Below, piece after piece: positions 42,135 through 49,873 of a DNA stretch of 64,000 nucleotides. The first letter of the stretch is position 1, and every line of letters starts with the position of its first letter. A program made the translations under genes and the position numbers. The notes under the pieces were generated by a model. It had not been told where the DNA came from, did no database searches, and saw only the letters and a list, made by a program, of their open reading frames with translations. The stretch is from a virus: the IMG/VR virus record IMGVR_UViG_3300042922_001062, positions 1-64,000 of that record; one strand, given 5' to 3'.

Positions 42135-43397
42135 TTAAGGATGGCCTCGCAGCGCGATCATCTTGTTCGCGACACGGGCGGCCAAGTCGGAATGAAACTC
42201 CTCAAGGCTCTCCGCGGCTTCGATGAGGGCTTCGTCGGCACCGTCATCGTCCATCGCTTCGACCAGCTGCTCGACCTGTTGCGCAAGCTCTTCGAGCGCC
42301 TGATAGAGCCGGGTGCATTGGTCCAGAGTGAGCGACGGGTCGGCGAGGGCAGCGGGGACATCCTTGGCGAGATGCTTCGCCCTCTCGCCGCGCTCGCGCA
42401 GCAAAGTCATCCAGTCCGTCGCCATGTCGACGCGCTCCAGCAAAGCCGTCAGCTCCGCCCGTTTCAGGGTCGCCTCGATAGTGGTCTCCTTCAACGCAGG
42501 TCCGCCGGGGCGGTGGGGGGACGTGACGGCCGCCCGAACGGCCAGTGCGCTCGATGGTGGCGCAGCGCCGATCGTGGCCATGAAATCCCCTTCGGGCACG
42601 ATGCGCACGATATGGCCGGCGGCGAGCATGGCTTCGGCCTTGAGGTGCTTCGCGCTCTTGGGCGTGCCGAAATGCACGTCTCGATCGCCGAGCACGAGCA
42701 TGGTGGTGTGGCGGGTGACGCCCGGATGAACGTCGGCGCCAGCGGCCGCGGCAAGATCGGCCGCGGCGCTCTTGCCGAGCTCCAGCTTGCCGGTGAACAC
42801 CACGACCTGGCCCGACAACGGCCCGTCGCCGACAGCCTCTCGGCGGATCGGAGCCGCCTTCTCGCCGGAGACCGGCAGTTCAACGCGGCGGAACCAGCCG
42901 TCCAGGTCCAGGCCGGTTTCTTCCATGGCGCGGTGCAGGATCACGCCGGCGGCGCGCGCGTCCTCAAGAGCGTCGTGGTGACGGAAGGCGATGCCGAACT
43001 CGGCGGCAATGATCGGCAGGCTGTAGCTCGCCCTGTCGGGCCATGCCCGCCGGGCGACGCGGATTGTGTCGAGCCAGCGGTTGCCGACGGATGCCAAGCC
43101 ATGGCGATCGCAGGCCCGCATCAGCGACGTCCGGTCGAAGGGTCCATGGCTGATAACGGGCCGGTCACCGAGAGCATTGAGAAGCCAGTCGTGCCGGTGG
43201 CGGAAGGGCAGGCACCCCGCGACGGCTTCCTCGTCGATGCCATGAATGCCGACGTTAAAGGCGTCGAAATAGTCCTCCGGGTCGATGAGGTGACATTCGG
43301 CGTGGATCTCTCTGCCGCCATCGAACACGACGACGCCAAGCTGGCAGATGCTGCTGTAGTTCGCGTTCGCGGTTTCTACATCGATCGCGACGAACAT
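42135..43397 (-). CDS. DnaQ-like exonuclease fused to BRCT
   Basis: 420 residues. 3'-5' exonuclease 1-165: FVAIDVETANANYSSICQLGVVVF (Exo I, DxE), PVISHGPFDRTSL (Exo II) and FRHHDALEDARAAGVIL (Exo III, H-x-x-x-x-D). BRCT domain ~200-290: SGQVVVFTGKLELGKSAAADLAAAAGADVHPGVTRHTTMLVLG. C-terminal ~120 residues helical. Related enzymes repair or degrade DNA; on mobile elements they can act against invading DNA. Confidence 0.9.
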   Translation of the reverse strand: MFVAIDVETANANYSSICQLGVVVFDGGREIHAECHLIDPEDYFDAFNVGIHGIDEEAVAGCLPFRHRHDWLLNALGDRPVISHGPFDRTSLMRACDRHGLASVGNRWLDTIRVARRAWPDRASYSLPIIAAEFGIAFRHHDALEDARAAGVILHRAMEETGLDLDGWFRRVELPVSGEKAAPIRREAVGDGPLSGQVVVFTGKLELGKSAAADLAAAAGADVHPGVTRHTTMLVLGDRDVHFGTPKSAKHLKAEAMLAAGHIVRIVPEGDFMATIGAAPPSSALAVRAAVTSPHRPGGPALKETTIEATLKRAELTALLERVDMATDWMTLLRERGERAKHLAKDVPAALADPSLTLDQCTRLYQALEELAQQVEQLVEAMDDDGADEALIEAAESLEEFHSDLAARVANKMIALRGHP

Positions 43398-43468
43398 GGC
43401 TCCCTCCCATACCTTCCGGAAGGTTGCACATCGGCTCCGTTCACGGCAAGCGCGCCTGTTCTGCGACG

Positions 43469-44317
43469 CTACTCGGTGAGCAGCCCCGCCAAACGCCCCT
43501 TTGCGATAAGATAGCTAACAAAGGAAGCGCACGCTCCCAGCATGAACAACGCGTCAGCCTCGTCGACGTTCGCGGCGTCTTGGTCGAGCAGCGAGTGCCG
43601 TATGCCTTTCTCGTCGCTGGCATAGCCATAAAGGGCCGAGAATCCTTTCTTCATTGCCTCGTGGATGGCGCCAGCCTTTTCCAGTTTGACCAGAGCGGGG
43701 CCAAGTGTAGTCGATCCCGGCGCTAGCTGTACTGCGACCGCTTCAACAGCATGGATAGCTTCGCGCACGCAGTCCGGATACTTTCCTGCAGTGGCAGCTT
43801 CTATCGAGGACCTCAAATGGGCATAGGCGCCGGTGATGCCGACAGCGCGTGCGGACTTGAGTGCTGCTTCGAGAGCTGCAGCCTCCGTCGGATCGGTTAT
43901 GGGGGCAATAGTATCCCCGTCGACCACGCGATAAGCTGCGTGACAATTAACTAAAACGTCGGCAATATGCTTGCGGAATGCGGCTGGCGTATAATTGAAT
44001 CTTAGTATCCATTCAATAAATCCAAAAACTTCTACGTAGTCGCCGTTCTCTATAATTGTCTGAATTCGTCGTATTTGTTGAAAGTGCAAAGAAATGTATT
44101 CACTAGAGAATCTATTTTGATGAAATACAAACTCCGCCTTGAGAATTGCATTCCATGGCTCGGCAACGGTGTGGTCGCCGCGCCTTGGAAGAACATGCAT
44201 GTCGAACACGAAGAACAATTGAGCCCTCAGTTGAGGGGAAAGTTTTTTCAAGGCGAGTTGCGTTGGTAACGGTGCGCGACCTTCGGCTTGCTCAAAGGAG
44301 ACTAATTTCCTGTCCAT
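43469..44317 (-). CDS. AbiJ-NTD4-type abortive-infection protein
   Basis: 282 residues. C-terminal signature typical of AbiJ-NTD4 proteins: CVREAIHAVEAVAVQLAPGSTTLGPALVKLEKAGAIHEAMKKGFSALYGYASDEKGIRHSLL, then ANVDEADALFMLGACASFVSYLIAKG. The N-terminal half (LFFVFDMHVLPRRG, YVEVFGFIEWILRFNY) is the sensor part. GC content falls in the 5' half of the gene (43900-44130), a sign of transfer. Predicted abortive-infection role, hence protection of the lysogen against other phages. Confidence 0.75.
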   Translation of the reverse strand: MDRKLVSFEQAEGRAPLPTQLALKKLSPQLRAQLFFVFDMHVLPRRGDHTVAEPWNAILKAEFVFHQNRFSSEYISLHFQQIRRIQTIIENGDYVEVFGFIEWILRFNYTPAAFRKHIADVLVNCHAAYRVVDGDTIAPITDPTEAAALEAALKSARAVGITGAYAHLRSSIEAATAGKYPDCVREAIHAVEAVAVQLAPGSTTLGPALVKLEKAGAIHEAMKKGFSALYGYASDEKGIRHSLLDQDAANVDEADALFMLGACASFVSYLIAKGRLAGLLTE

Positions 44318-44694
44318 GATCCGCCCCACTTCCAATGCGTGGCAACCTGCCATTGGAGTACCGGCAGCGCAATGAGCGCCTTCGCGATCCCCTCTTGGCG
44401 GAGGGGGCGAAGCAGCGCATAAATGGGATTGGGCTTGAACACCCGGACGAAAGTTATAGCGCGACGCCCTTGGCGGGGCTTGGCGCCGAAGCACAGCGCC
44501 CTTGGCGGGGCGGTGTGCAAGGTCGCACCTTGGCGGGTGCGCCGGACCTGGCCATCATGGCCGGGAGCGGTGCGCTATGTCCAGAGGGTACGCCCTTAAA
44601 AGCGCGTCGGCCTGTAACTTTCGCAGGTGTTCAACTCCCGGCTGCCGGTCTGCTACCGGCGACGGCCTTGAACAGCCGAACGAAAGTACATCCC
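44318..44694. repeat. Regulatory region with three CCTTGGCGGG repeats
   Basis: CCCTTGGCGGGG at 44467-44478 and 44499-44510 and CCTTGGCGGG at 44528-44537, evenly spaced by about 30 bases (three helical turns), each followed or preceded by short inverted segments (GGCTTGGCGCC, GGTGCGCC). They lie between the divergent AbiJ-type gene and the integrase-proximal HTH gene, and could bind the HTH proteins or an initiator. Confidence 0.55.
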
Positions 44695-45090
44695 ATGAAC
44701 ATGAACGCCAGCCGGCCGAGACCGGCCAGCATCCCACCGACCGAGGTCGCGCGGAAGCTTCTCGACATCCGTCACGACCTCCAGCGCGAGCTTCAGCGCG
44801 TGGACACCCTGCTTGCAATGCTCGGCGCCCCGGTGGCGGCGGCAGGGTGTCAGCCGGACACTCCGGCGGGACGTGGCCCCAATTTCGGGGAGACGTCGGC
44901 GAGTGATCTCCTCTATGGAGCGCCAGCCATTGCGGGCTATCTTGGCCTTACCGAGAAGCAGGCCCGGCACCGTATCGAGGCGGGGAATATTCCGGCCTTC
45001 AAGATCGGCGGCACGGTGTGCGCCCGCCAATCCTCCCTGTCCACATGGCTCGCGAACCTCGAAGCCGCAGCCGCGCATGCGGAGGACTGA
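44695..45090 (+). CDS. Excisionase/AlpA-type HTH protein, right copy
   Basis: 131 residues. N-terminal helix (EVARKLLDIRHDLQRELQRVDTLLAML), then the winged helix LLYGAPAIAGYLGLTEKQARHRIEAGNIPAFKIGGTVCARQSSLSTWLANLE, paralogous to the left copy at 31630. The position three genes before the integrase makes it the better candidate for directionality factor. ATG 44695. Confidence 0.7.
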   Translation: MNMNASRPRPASIPPTEVARKLLDIRHDLQRELQRVDTLLAMLGAPVAAAGCQPDTPAGRGPNFGETSASDLLYGAPAIAGYLGLTEKQARHRIEAGNIPAFKIGGTVCARQSSLSTWLANLEAAAAHAED

Positions 45091-45092
45091 TC

Positions 45093-45344
45093 ATGCTGGT
45101 GGATCATGATTTCGGCGGACTGCTTCCGCCGGCAAGCGTCGATCGCATCGCCACGCGCCGCGCGCTCGCGTCGATCATCGAGCGGGCGCTCGCGCTGCGG
45201 GATGCCCTCGATGATGACGCCGATCTTGAGGAGTGCGGCGACGCCGAGCCCAGCCTCGGTGCATCGGAGGCAGGCGCGCACTTCTGGTCTCAGATCGGAT
45301 GGGCGAGGGGAGGCGACGGCGACCTTGAATGGGGGGGGTCATGA
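45093..45344 (+). CDS. Small acidic phage protein
   Basis: 83 residues: VDRIATRRALASIIERALALRDALDDDADLEECGDAEPSLGASEAGAHFWSQIGWARGGDGDLEWGGS. The D-x-E-P-S-L-G-A motif with a following W-rich tail is common in small proteins of rhizobial phages and islands. Function unknown. Tightly packed between HTH and next gene. Confidence 0.65.
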   Translation: MLVDHDFGGLLPPASVDRIATRRALASIIERALALRDALDDDADLEECGDAEPSLGASEAGAHFWSQIGWARGGDGDLEWGGS

Positions 45345-45760
45345 CCGTGCGCTCTATGCTCTCGGTGGTCGGGGGAACTGACCTCGCGGAGGGTATGCCC
45401 AAATTTGGGGGTACCCCCTTCCGCTCCTCCAAGGTGTTCATCAACCCCGACTGGTCGGCCATCTGCCACGCACTGGAAGGTATCGACCCTGAGCACCTCC
45501 AGACGGCGCCCATAGCGTCGCTGGTGGCCGGTATGGAGGCGCGCCTGCGGTTCTGCTGCCAGACGCTCTCCCTGCCGTCCTACGCGTGGCAGGAGGGCCA
45601 TACGGCCATAGCGAAGTGCCTCGACGATGCGTCGGCGCTCTCCGACTTCGCGGCGCAGTGGGGAATCTCCACAGACTGGATACTACTAGGGGACGCCCGC
45701 TCCTATGTTCGGGTGCGCACCTTCGGCGCCGCCGGTAGCATCCGCTGGGCCGCTGACTGA
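45341..45760 (+). CDS. Hypothetical HTH-like protein
   Basis: 139 residues, start overlaps the upstream stop. The second half PSYAWQEGHTAIAKCLDDASALSDFAAQWGISTDWILLGDARSYVRVRTFGAAG contains a helix pair SDFAAQWGISTDWILLGD typical of XRE-type phage regulators. No other family hint. Located just before the integrase gene. Confidence 0.5.
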   Translation: MTVRSMLSVVGGTDLAEGMPKFGGTPFRSSKVFINPDWSAICHALEGIDPEHLQTAPIASLVAGMEARLRFCCQTLSLPSYAWQEGHTAIAKCLDDASALSDFAAQWGISTDWILLGDARSYVRVRTFGAAGSIRWAAD

Positions 45761-45891
45761 CTATCCGCCCGGCGCCGCCTCGCGCTGGCGCCGGGCATTT
45801 CGATACGACATGAGAATTTCATCAAGGCATTGAGCATGCTGGGCTTTCCCGGGCTTCCTAAAGCTGCATGCGACAACCGAGGCAAATCACC

Positions 45892-47190
45892 ATGGCGAGT
45901 GTTCGCAAGCGCAAGTGGATCCACAACGGCAAAGAGGGTGAAGCGTGGGTCGTCAACTATACCGACCAGGGGGGCAAGCGCCGGCAGAAGGCTTTCGACC
46001 GGAAGAAGGAAGCCGACGCTTATCGGACGGAGATCGAAGCGGAGATCAAGCAGGGAGTGCATACTGCTCTCAACGAGAGCGTGAAGGTCTCTGAGGCCGT
46101 GCGGGCGTTCTGCGTCGACTGCCAGAAGCGCGTGACGGCAGGAACGATGACGAATGGAGGATTCAAGAGCTACCGATGGAAGCTCGAAAAGTACGCAGTG
46201 CAGAAGTTCGGCACCCGCAAGGTTTCCACGATCACGGCTGAGGAGGTGCAAGATTGGGTGGACGAGTTGCTGCGGACGCTGTCGCCGACCTCTGTCACGG
46301 GCATCTACGTGGCCTTCGGCGTACTGCTATCGTTCGCGGTCCGGCGCCGTTGGGTGCGTAGGAACATCCTGCGGGACATGCCGTGCAAGCTACCGGCAAG
46401 GCCAAAGCGCAAGGCGGTGCCGACCAAGGCAGATATTTTGGCCCTGATGCACGCCGCATCTACGATGGAGCGCGGCGAGAACCTCCTGACGTTCGTCAAT
46501 CGGCTGGTCGTTGTGGCCTGCGGCGTGTTCGGCGGCTTCCGCCCTGGAGAAACGTTCGGCCTTCAATGGGAGGACGTCGACTGGCAGAAGGGCGTCATCC
46601 ACGTCCGCCACAGCCACACTAAAATGGACGGGCTGAAGGCGCCCAAGACCGAGGCGGGATATCGCGATGTTCCAATAACCGCCCCCATTGATCGGGCCTT
46701 GCGGCAGTGCGCGCGCTACTGGACGATCCGCCGGCTTGCTGAAGGGCCGGGTTTCGGCAGCGATCACCCGAAGGCGATCTTCTCGCGGATCGCGCGCATG
46801 TGGGAGGGCGAGTTTATCGCGGTGCGGCCGGAGGACCTGAAGGGGTTCGTAATCCTGACCAAGGTGGGCAAGCCGATGACGGCGACGGCGAGCGCAACGA
46901 CGTTCTGGTCCCGGCTGATGAAGGCGGCGGGCCTGCAAACGGAGGACGGGAAGAACCGCTTCACGCCGCACGCGCTGCGCCACGCCGCGGCGAGCCTGCT
47001 TATTGAGGCGGGTCTCGACGACATGAACCTGAAGCGCTTCATCGGGCACGCCTCGATCCAGACGACGAAGGATATCTACGGGCACCTTTTCCCGACAGAC
47101 GAACGGATGGTTGCAACAACGGCAGCGATTGCGCGCGATCTGGACGCAACAACAGAGCGACAAACATCTGTAAGGCACCCGCTGCAATAG
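45892..47190 (+). CDS. Tyrosine integrase of the satellite
   Basis: 432 residues. N-terminal Arm-DNA-binding domain (RKRKWIHNGKEGEAWVVNYTDQGGKRRQKAFDRKKEADAY), core-binding helices ~65-170, catalytic domain with Arg I in VFGGFRPGETFGLQW, H-x-x-R in PHALRHAAASLLIEAG, His in GHASIQTTKDIYGHL with the nucleophile Tyr (DIYGHL). Ends seven bases before the right att core. ATG 45892 fits the family start better than 45868. It recombines the 18-bp core with the helper MCP gene. Confidence 0.95.
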   Translation: MASVRKRKWIHNGKEGEAWVVNYTDQGGKRRQKAFDRKKEADAYRTEIEAEIKQGVHTALNESVKVSEAVRAFCVDCQKRVTAGTMTNGGFKSYRWKLEKYAVQKFGTRKVSTITAEEVQDWVDELLRTLSPTSVTGIYVAFGVLLSFAVRRRWVRRNILRDMPCKLPARPKRKAVPTKADILALMHAASTMERGENLLTFVNRLVVVACGVFGGFRPGETFGLQWEDVDWQKGVIHVRHSHTKMDGLKAPKTEAGYRDVPITAPIDRALRQCARYWTIRRLAEGPGFGSDHPKAIFSRIARMWEGEFIAVRPEDLKGFVILTKVGKPMTATASATTFWSRLMKAAGLQTEDGKNRFTPHALRHAAASLLIEAGLDDMNLKRFIGHASIQTTKDIYGHLFPTDERMVATTAAIARDLDATTERQTSVRHPLQ

Positions 47191-47197
47191 GAAAAAT

Positions 47198-47215
47198 ATT
47201 CCTCCGCCCGATGAC
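47198..47215. repeat. Satellite attR core
   Basis: Second exact copy of the 18-bp core. Reading frame on the helper side is preserved: base 47198 and base 31436 are both the third base of the same helper codon. Confidence 0.95.
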
Positions 47216-48089
47216 CATCGTCGGCCGCTTCGGCACCGGCAACATCCCGGCGCTGACCCGCATCCCCTTCCGGGTGCCGCTGATCTCGGAGACCTCCGAG
47301 AGCGACGCCCAGTGGGTCGGTGAGGGCAAGGGCAAGCCGCTGACCAAGTTCGGTGTCGGTCGCACCGAGCTCACTCCCCTGAAGATCGCCACCATCGCTG
47401 TCCAGACGATGGAACTCATCCGCGACAGCTCGCCGTCTTCGGACGTGCTGGTGCGGAACTCGCTGGCGAAGGCCATCGCGAAGCGCACCGACCTCTCGTT
47501 CATCGATCCGTCCTCGGCGGCTTCCGCCGGCGTCCGCCCGGGTTCGGTTCTGAATGGTGTCGCCGCCACGGCGAACAGCACGGCCACGGGCGCCGACGGT
47601 GTCCGCGAGGATGTCCAGGCGATCATTGGCGCCTTCGTGGCGGCGAACAACCCGCTGCAATCCGGCGTCTGGGTGATGTCGGCGACCTACGCGCTTCGGC
47701 TCATGATGATGCTGAACCCGCTGGGCCAGCGCGAATTCCCCGGCATCACGATGCAGGGCGGCACCTTCTTCGAGCTGCCGGTCATCGTGTCGAACTACCT
47801 CGGCGACTACGTAGCCCTGGTCAATGCCGAGGACATCTGGTTCGCCGATGAAGGCGGGGTCGACGTCGCCATGTCGACTGAAGCGTCGCTGGAGATGGTG
47901 GACAACCCGACGCAGGACAGCGGCGCCGAAACTCCGGTCGATTCCGAGATGGTGTCGATGTTCCAGACCAACTCGGTCGCCTTCCGCGCCGAGCGCACGC
48001 TGAACTGGGCGCGCCGCCGCTCCAGCGCGGTAGCGTGGATGGACAACATCACCTGGAGTGATCCGGCCGAAGAGAGCGCCGGCGTCTGA
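47211..48089 (+). pseudogene. Helper major capsid protein, 3' part (split by satellite)
   Basis: Continues the capsid frame from FLRPMT: IVGRFGTGNIPALTRIPFRVPLI (E-loop/N-arm), ESDAQWVGEGKGKPLTKFGVGRTELTP, the spine helix and P-domain, and the end SMFQTNSVAFRAERTLNWARRRSSAVAWMDNITWSDP. The total joined gene is 30354-31453 plus 47216-48089, 1974 bases or 658 codons with stop. Alone it has only an internal ATG at 47211 without ribosome site, so in the integrated state the helper makes no complete capsid subunit. Confidence 0.95.
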
Positions 48090-48106
48090 TCGCCGCCGCG
48101 CGAATG

Positions 48107-48132
48107 AGCCGGCCGCGATCATGCGGCCGGCT
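48107..48132 (+). terminator. Hairpin after the MCP
   Basis: AGCCGGCCGC (48107-48116) pairs with GCGGCCGGCT (48123-48132), loop GATCAT. Only short T stretches follow. Such hairpins after MCP genes tune the amount of downstream message, which keeps capsid protein in excess. Confidence 0.55.
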
Positions 48133-48154
48133 TCCTCTTGATGGGGAGGCTTCC

Positions 48155-48511
48155 ATGAAGAGCCAGTCCTACATGACGCGGGCGCTACGCGCTCGTGACC
48201 CCCGCTTCGCACGGATACTGGGGCGGCTCGGTTACGCCGCGCCGGAAATGACCCTCGAAGCTGCCCCCTCCGCAGTTCCCCTGCAGGCCAGTGAACCGCC
48301 AGCCGCTGGCGCTGATCGGTCGGCCTCCGCAAGCTCCGCCGATCCGCTCGACCACGACGGCGACGGCACGAAGGGCGGCAGCAAGCCGGCCGAGCAGAGC
48401 GAAGAACTCAGCGCGCTGCGTGCCGAATATCAGGCTGTACTCAACAAGCGCCCCTTCCACGGCTGGGACGCCGAGACCCTGAAGGCGAAGATCGCGGAAG
48501 CGAAGGCCTGA
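48155..48511 (+). CDS. Small head-region protein
   Basis: 118 residues: basic start RALRARDPRFARILGRLGY, disordered Ala/Ser/Pro/Asp middle, and a C-terminal helix SALRAEYQAVLNKRPFHGWDAETLKAKIAEAKA that looks like an HeH/LEM-type motif (L-x-x-x-A-I-x-x-x-x-G-W-D-x-x-x-L). Possibly a head-decorating or head-tail connector accessory. Good ribosome site GGGGAGG. Confidence 0.6.
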   Translation: MKSQSYMTRALRARDPRFARILGRLGYAAPEMTLEAAPSAVPLQASEPPAAGADRSASASSADPLDHDGDGTKGGSKPAEQSEELSALRAEYQAVLNKRPFHGWDAETLKAKIAEAKA

Positions 48512-48514
48512 CCG

Positions 48515-49873
48515 ATGCGCATCCTCGGCCTCACCATCACTCGCGAGAAGGCGATGGCCCCTGTCGCCCCGCGTAGTGGCGGCTGGTGGCCGATCATCCG
48601 CGAGAGCTTCGCCGGCGCCTGGCAGCAGAACGTCGAGGTCAAGTTCGACGCCGTATTATCGAACCATGCCGACTTCTCCTGCCGCACGCTGATCGCCTCC
48701 GACATCGGTAAGCTGCGCATCAAGCTGGTGCTGAAGCAGGGAGAGATCTGGCAGGAGACGACGAACCCGGCTTATTCGCCGGTGCTGCGGAAGCCGAACC
48801 ATTTCCAAACCCGGCAGCAGTTCATGGAATGCTGGGTGTTCTCCAAGCTCCAGCGCGGCAACACCTATGTGCTGAAGCAGCGCGATGGCCGCGGCGTCGT
48901 CACTCGGCTCTATGTGCTCGATCCCAACTTGGTGACGCCCCTCATCGCTGAGGACGGCAGCGTCTTCTACCAGCTGAGCGCGGACCCGCTGGCGTCGATC
49001 GAAGAGAGCATCGTTGTTCCGGCACGGGAGATCATCCACGACCGCTTCAACTGCTTCTTCCATCCGCTCGTCGGGCTGTCACCGATCTACGCCGGCGGCC
49101 TCGCTGCAATGCACGGGCTGGCGATCCAGAACATGTCGGCCAGCTTCTTCCAGAACGGCGCGCAGCCCGGTGGCATCCTGACGGCACCCGGCGCGATCTC
49201 CGACGAGACCGCCGCACGGCTGAAGGCCACCTGGGAGGCGAACTACGGCGGCAAAAACCGCGGCAGGGTGGCGGTGGTCGGCGACAACCTCAAATATGAG
49301 GCTTTGACCGCCAAGGCCGTCGATTCCCAGCTGTTGGAGCAGCTGAAGTGGACCGCCGAAGTGGTCTGCTCGACCTATCATGTCCCGCCGTACAAGGCCG
49401 GCGTCGGCGCCGCCCCGACCTACAACAACATTCAGGCGCTCAACGTCGAGTATTACTCGCAGTGCCTGCAGGCGCTCATCGAGGCGATCGAGGCCTGCCT
49501 TGATGAGGGGCTCGGGATGGACGGTGTCACCATGGGCACCGAGCTCGATCTCGACGGGCTGCTACGCATGGATTCCGTCACGCAGATGGAAGTGCTCGAC
49601 AAGGGAAAGTCGATCATGACCCCTGATGAGCAGCGCAAGAAACTGGACCTCCCACCGGTCGACGGTGGCGACGTCGTTTATCGGCAGCAGCAGGACTACT
49701 CGCTGGCGGCGCTGGCCAAGCGCGATGCCAAAGACGATCCGTTTGCCAAAGCCGGAGAGGCGCAGTCGTCGGCTCCACCTGCGAACGACAACGGCGAACT
49801 TGAAGCGGCCCGTGCGGGGTCTTCCTTCAAGGAGACCCTTGCCAAGCGGAGGCAGGCTTATGTTCGATGGTAA
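48515..49873 (+). CDS. Portal protein (HK97 family)
   Basis: 452 residues. Family pieces in order: SCRTLIASDIGKLRIKLV, LRKPNHFQTRQQFMECWVFSKLQRGNTYVLK, REIIHDRFNCFFHPLVGLSPIYAGGLAAMHGLAI, QPGGILTAPGAISDETAARLKATWEANYGGKNRGRVAVVG, STYHVPPYKAGV and YSQCLQALIEAIEACLDEGL. Forms the dodecameric DNA channel. Needed by the satellite for packaging. Unusually it lies downstream of the MCP. Confidence 0.95.
   Translation: MRILGLTITREKAMAPVAPRSGGWWPIIRESFAGAWQQNVEVKFDAVLSNHADFSCRTLIASDIGKLRIKLVLKQGEIWQETTNPAYSPVLRKPNHFQTRQQFMECWVFSKLQRGNTYVLKQRDGRGVVTRLYVLDPNLVTPLIAEDGSVFYQLSADPLASIEESIVVPAREIIHDRFNCFFHPLVGLSPIYAGGLAAMHGLAIQNMSASFFQNGAQPGGILTAPGAISDETAARLKATWEANYGGKNRGRVAVVGDNLKYEALTAKAVDSQLLEQLKWTAEVVCSTYHVPPYKAGVGAAPTYNNIQALNVEYYSQCLQALIEAIEACLDEGLGMDGVTMGTELDLDGLLRMDSVTQMEVLDKGKSIMTPDEQRKKLDLPPVDGGDVVYRQQQDYSLAALAKRDAKDDPFAKAGEAQSSAPPANDNGELEAARAGSSFKETLAKRRQAYVRW

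Larger units (their letters stand above)
31436..47215. mobile_element. Capsid-encoding phage satellite inserted in helper MCP
   Basis: 15.76-kb insert bounded by exact 18-bp direct repeats (31436-31453 and 47198-47215). The right-hand gene is a tyrosine integrase ending seven bases before the right repeat. It encodes its own MCP, TerS-like and decoration proteins, fibre genes, KilAC antirepressor and three cargo genes, and lacks TerL, portal, protease, tail tube and tape measure. A copy of the helper cos-like segment is at 33186-33395. This is the gene set expected of a satellite relying on a helper for DNA packaging machinery and tails. A degraded prophage is the alternative. Confidence 0.9.

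Noticed and set aside
42126-43514. 462-codon rightward frame opposite the exonuclease-BRCT gene
   Set aside because: Shadow frame; the leftward product has full Exo and BRCT motifs.
31436-47215. Transposon, intron or intein inside the capsid gene
   Set aside because: No transposase, no terminal inverted repeats, no intron or intein motifs; an integrase and an 18-bp att core explain the boundaries.
31436-47215. Second complete prophage
   Set aside because: No terminase large subunit, portal, protease, tail tube, tape measure or lysis genes; too small. A degraded prophage remains possible but the att sites, integrase and coupled genes are intact.
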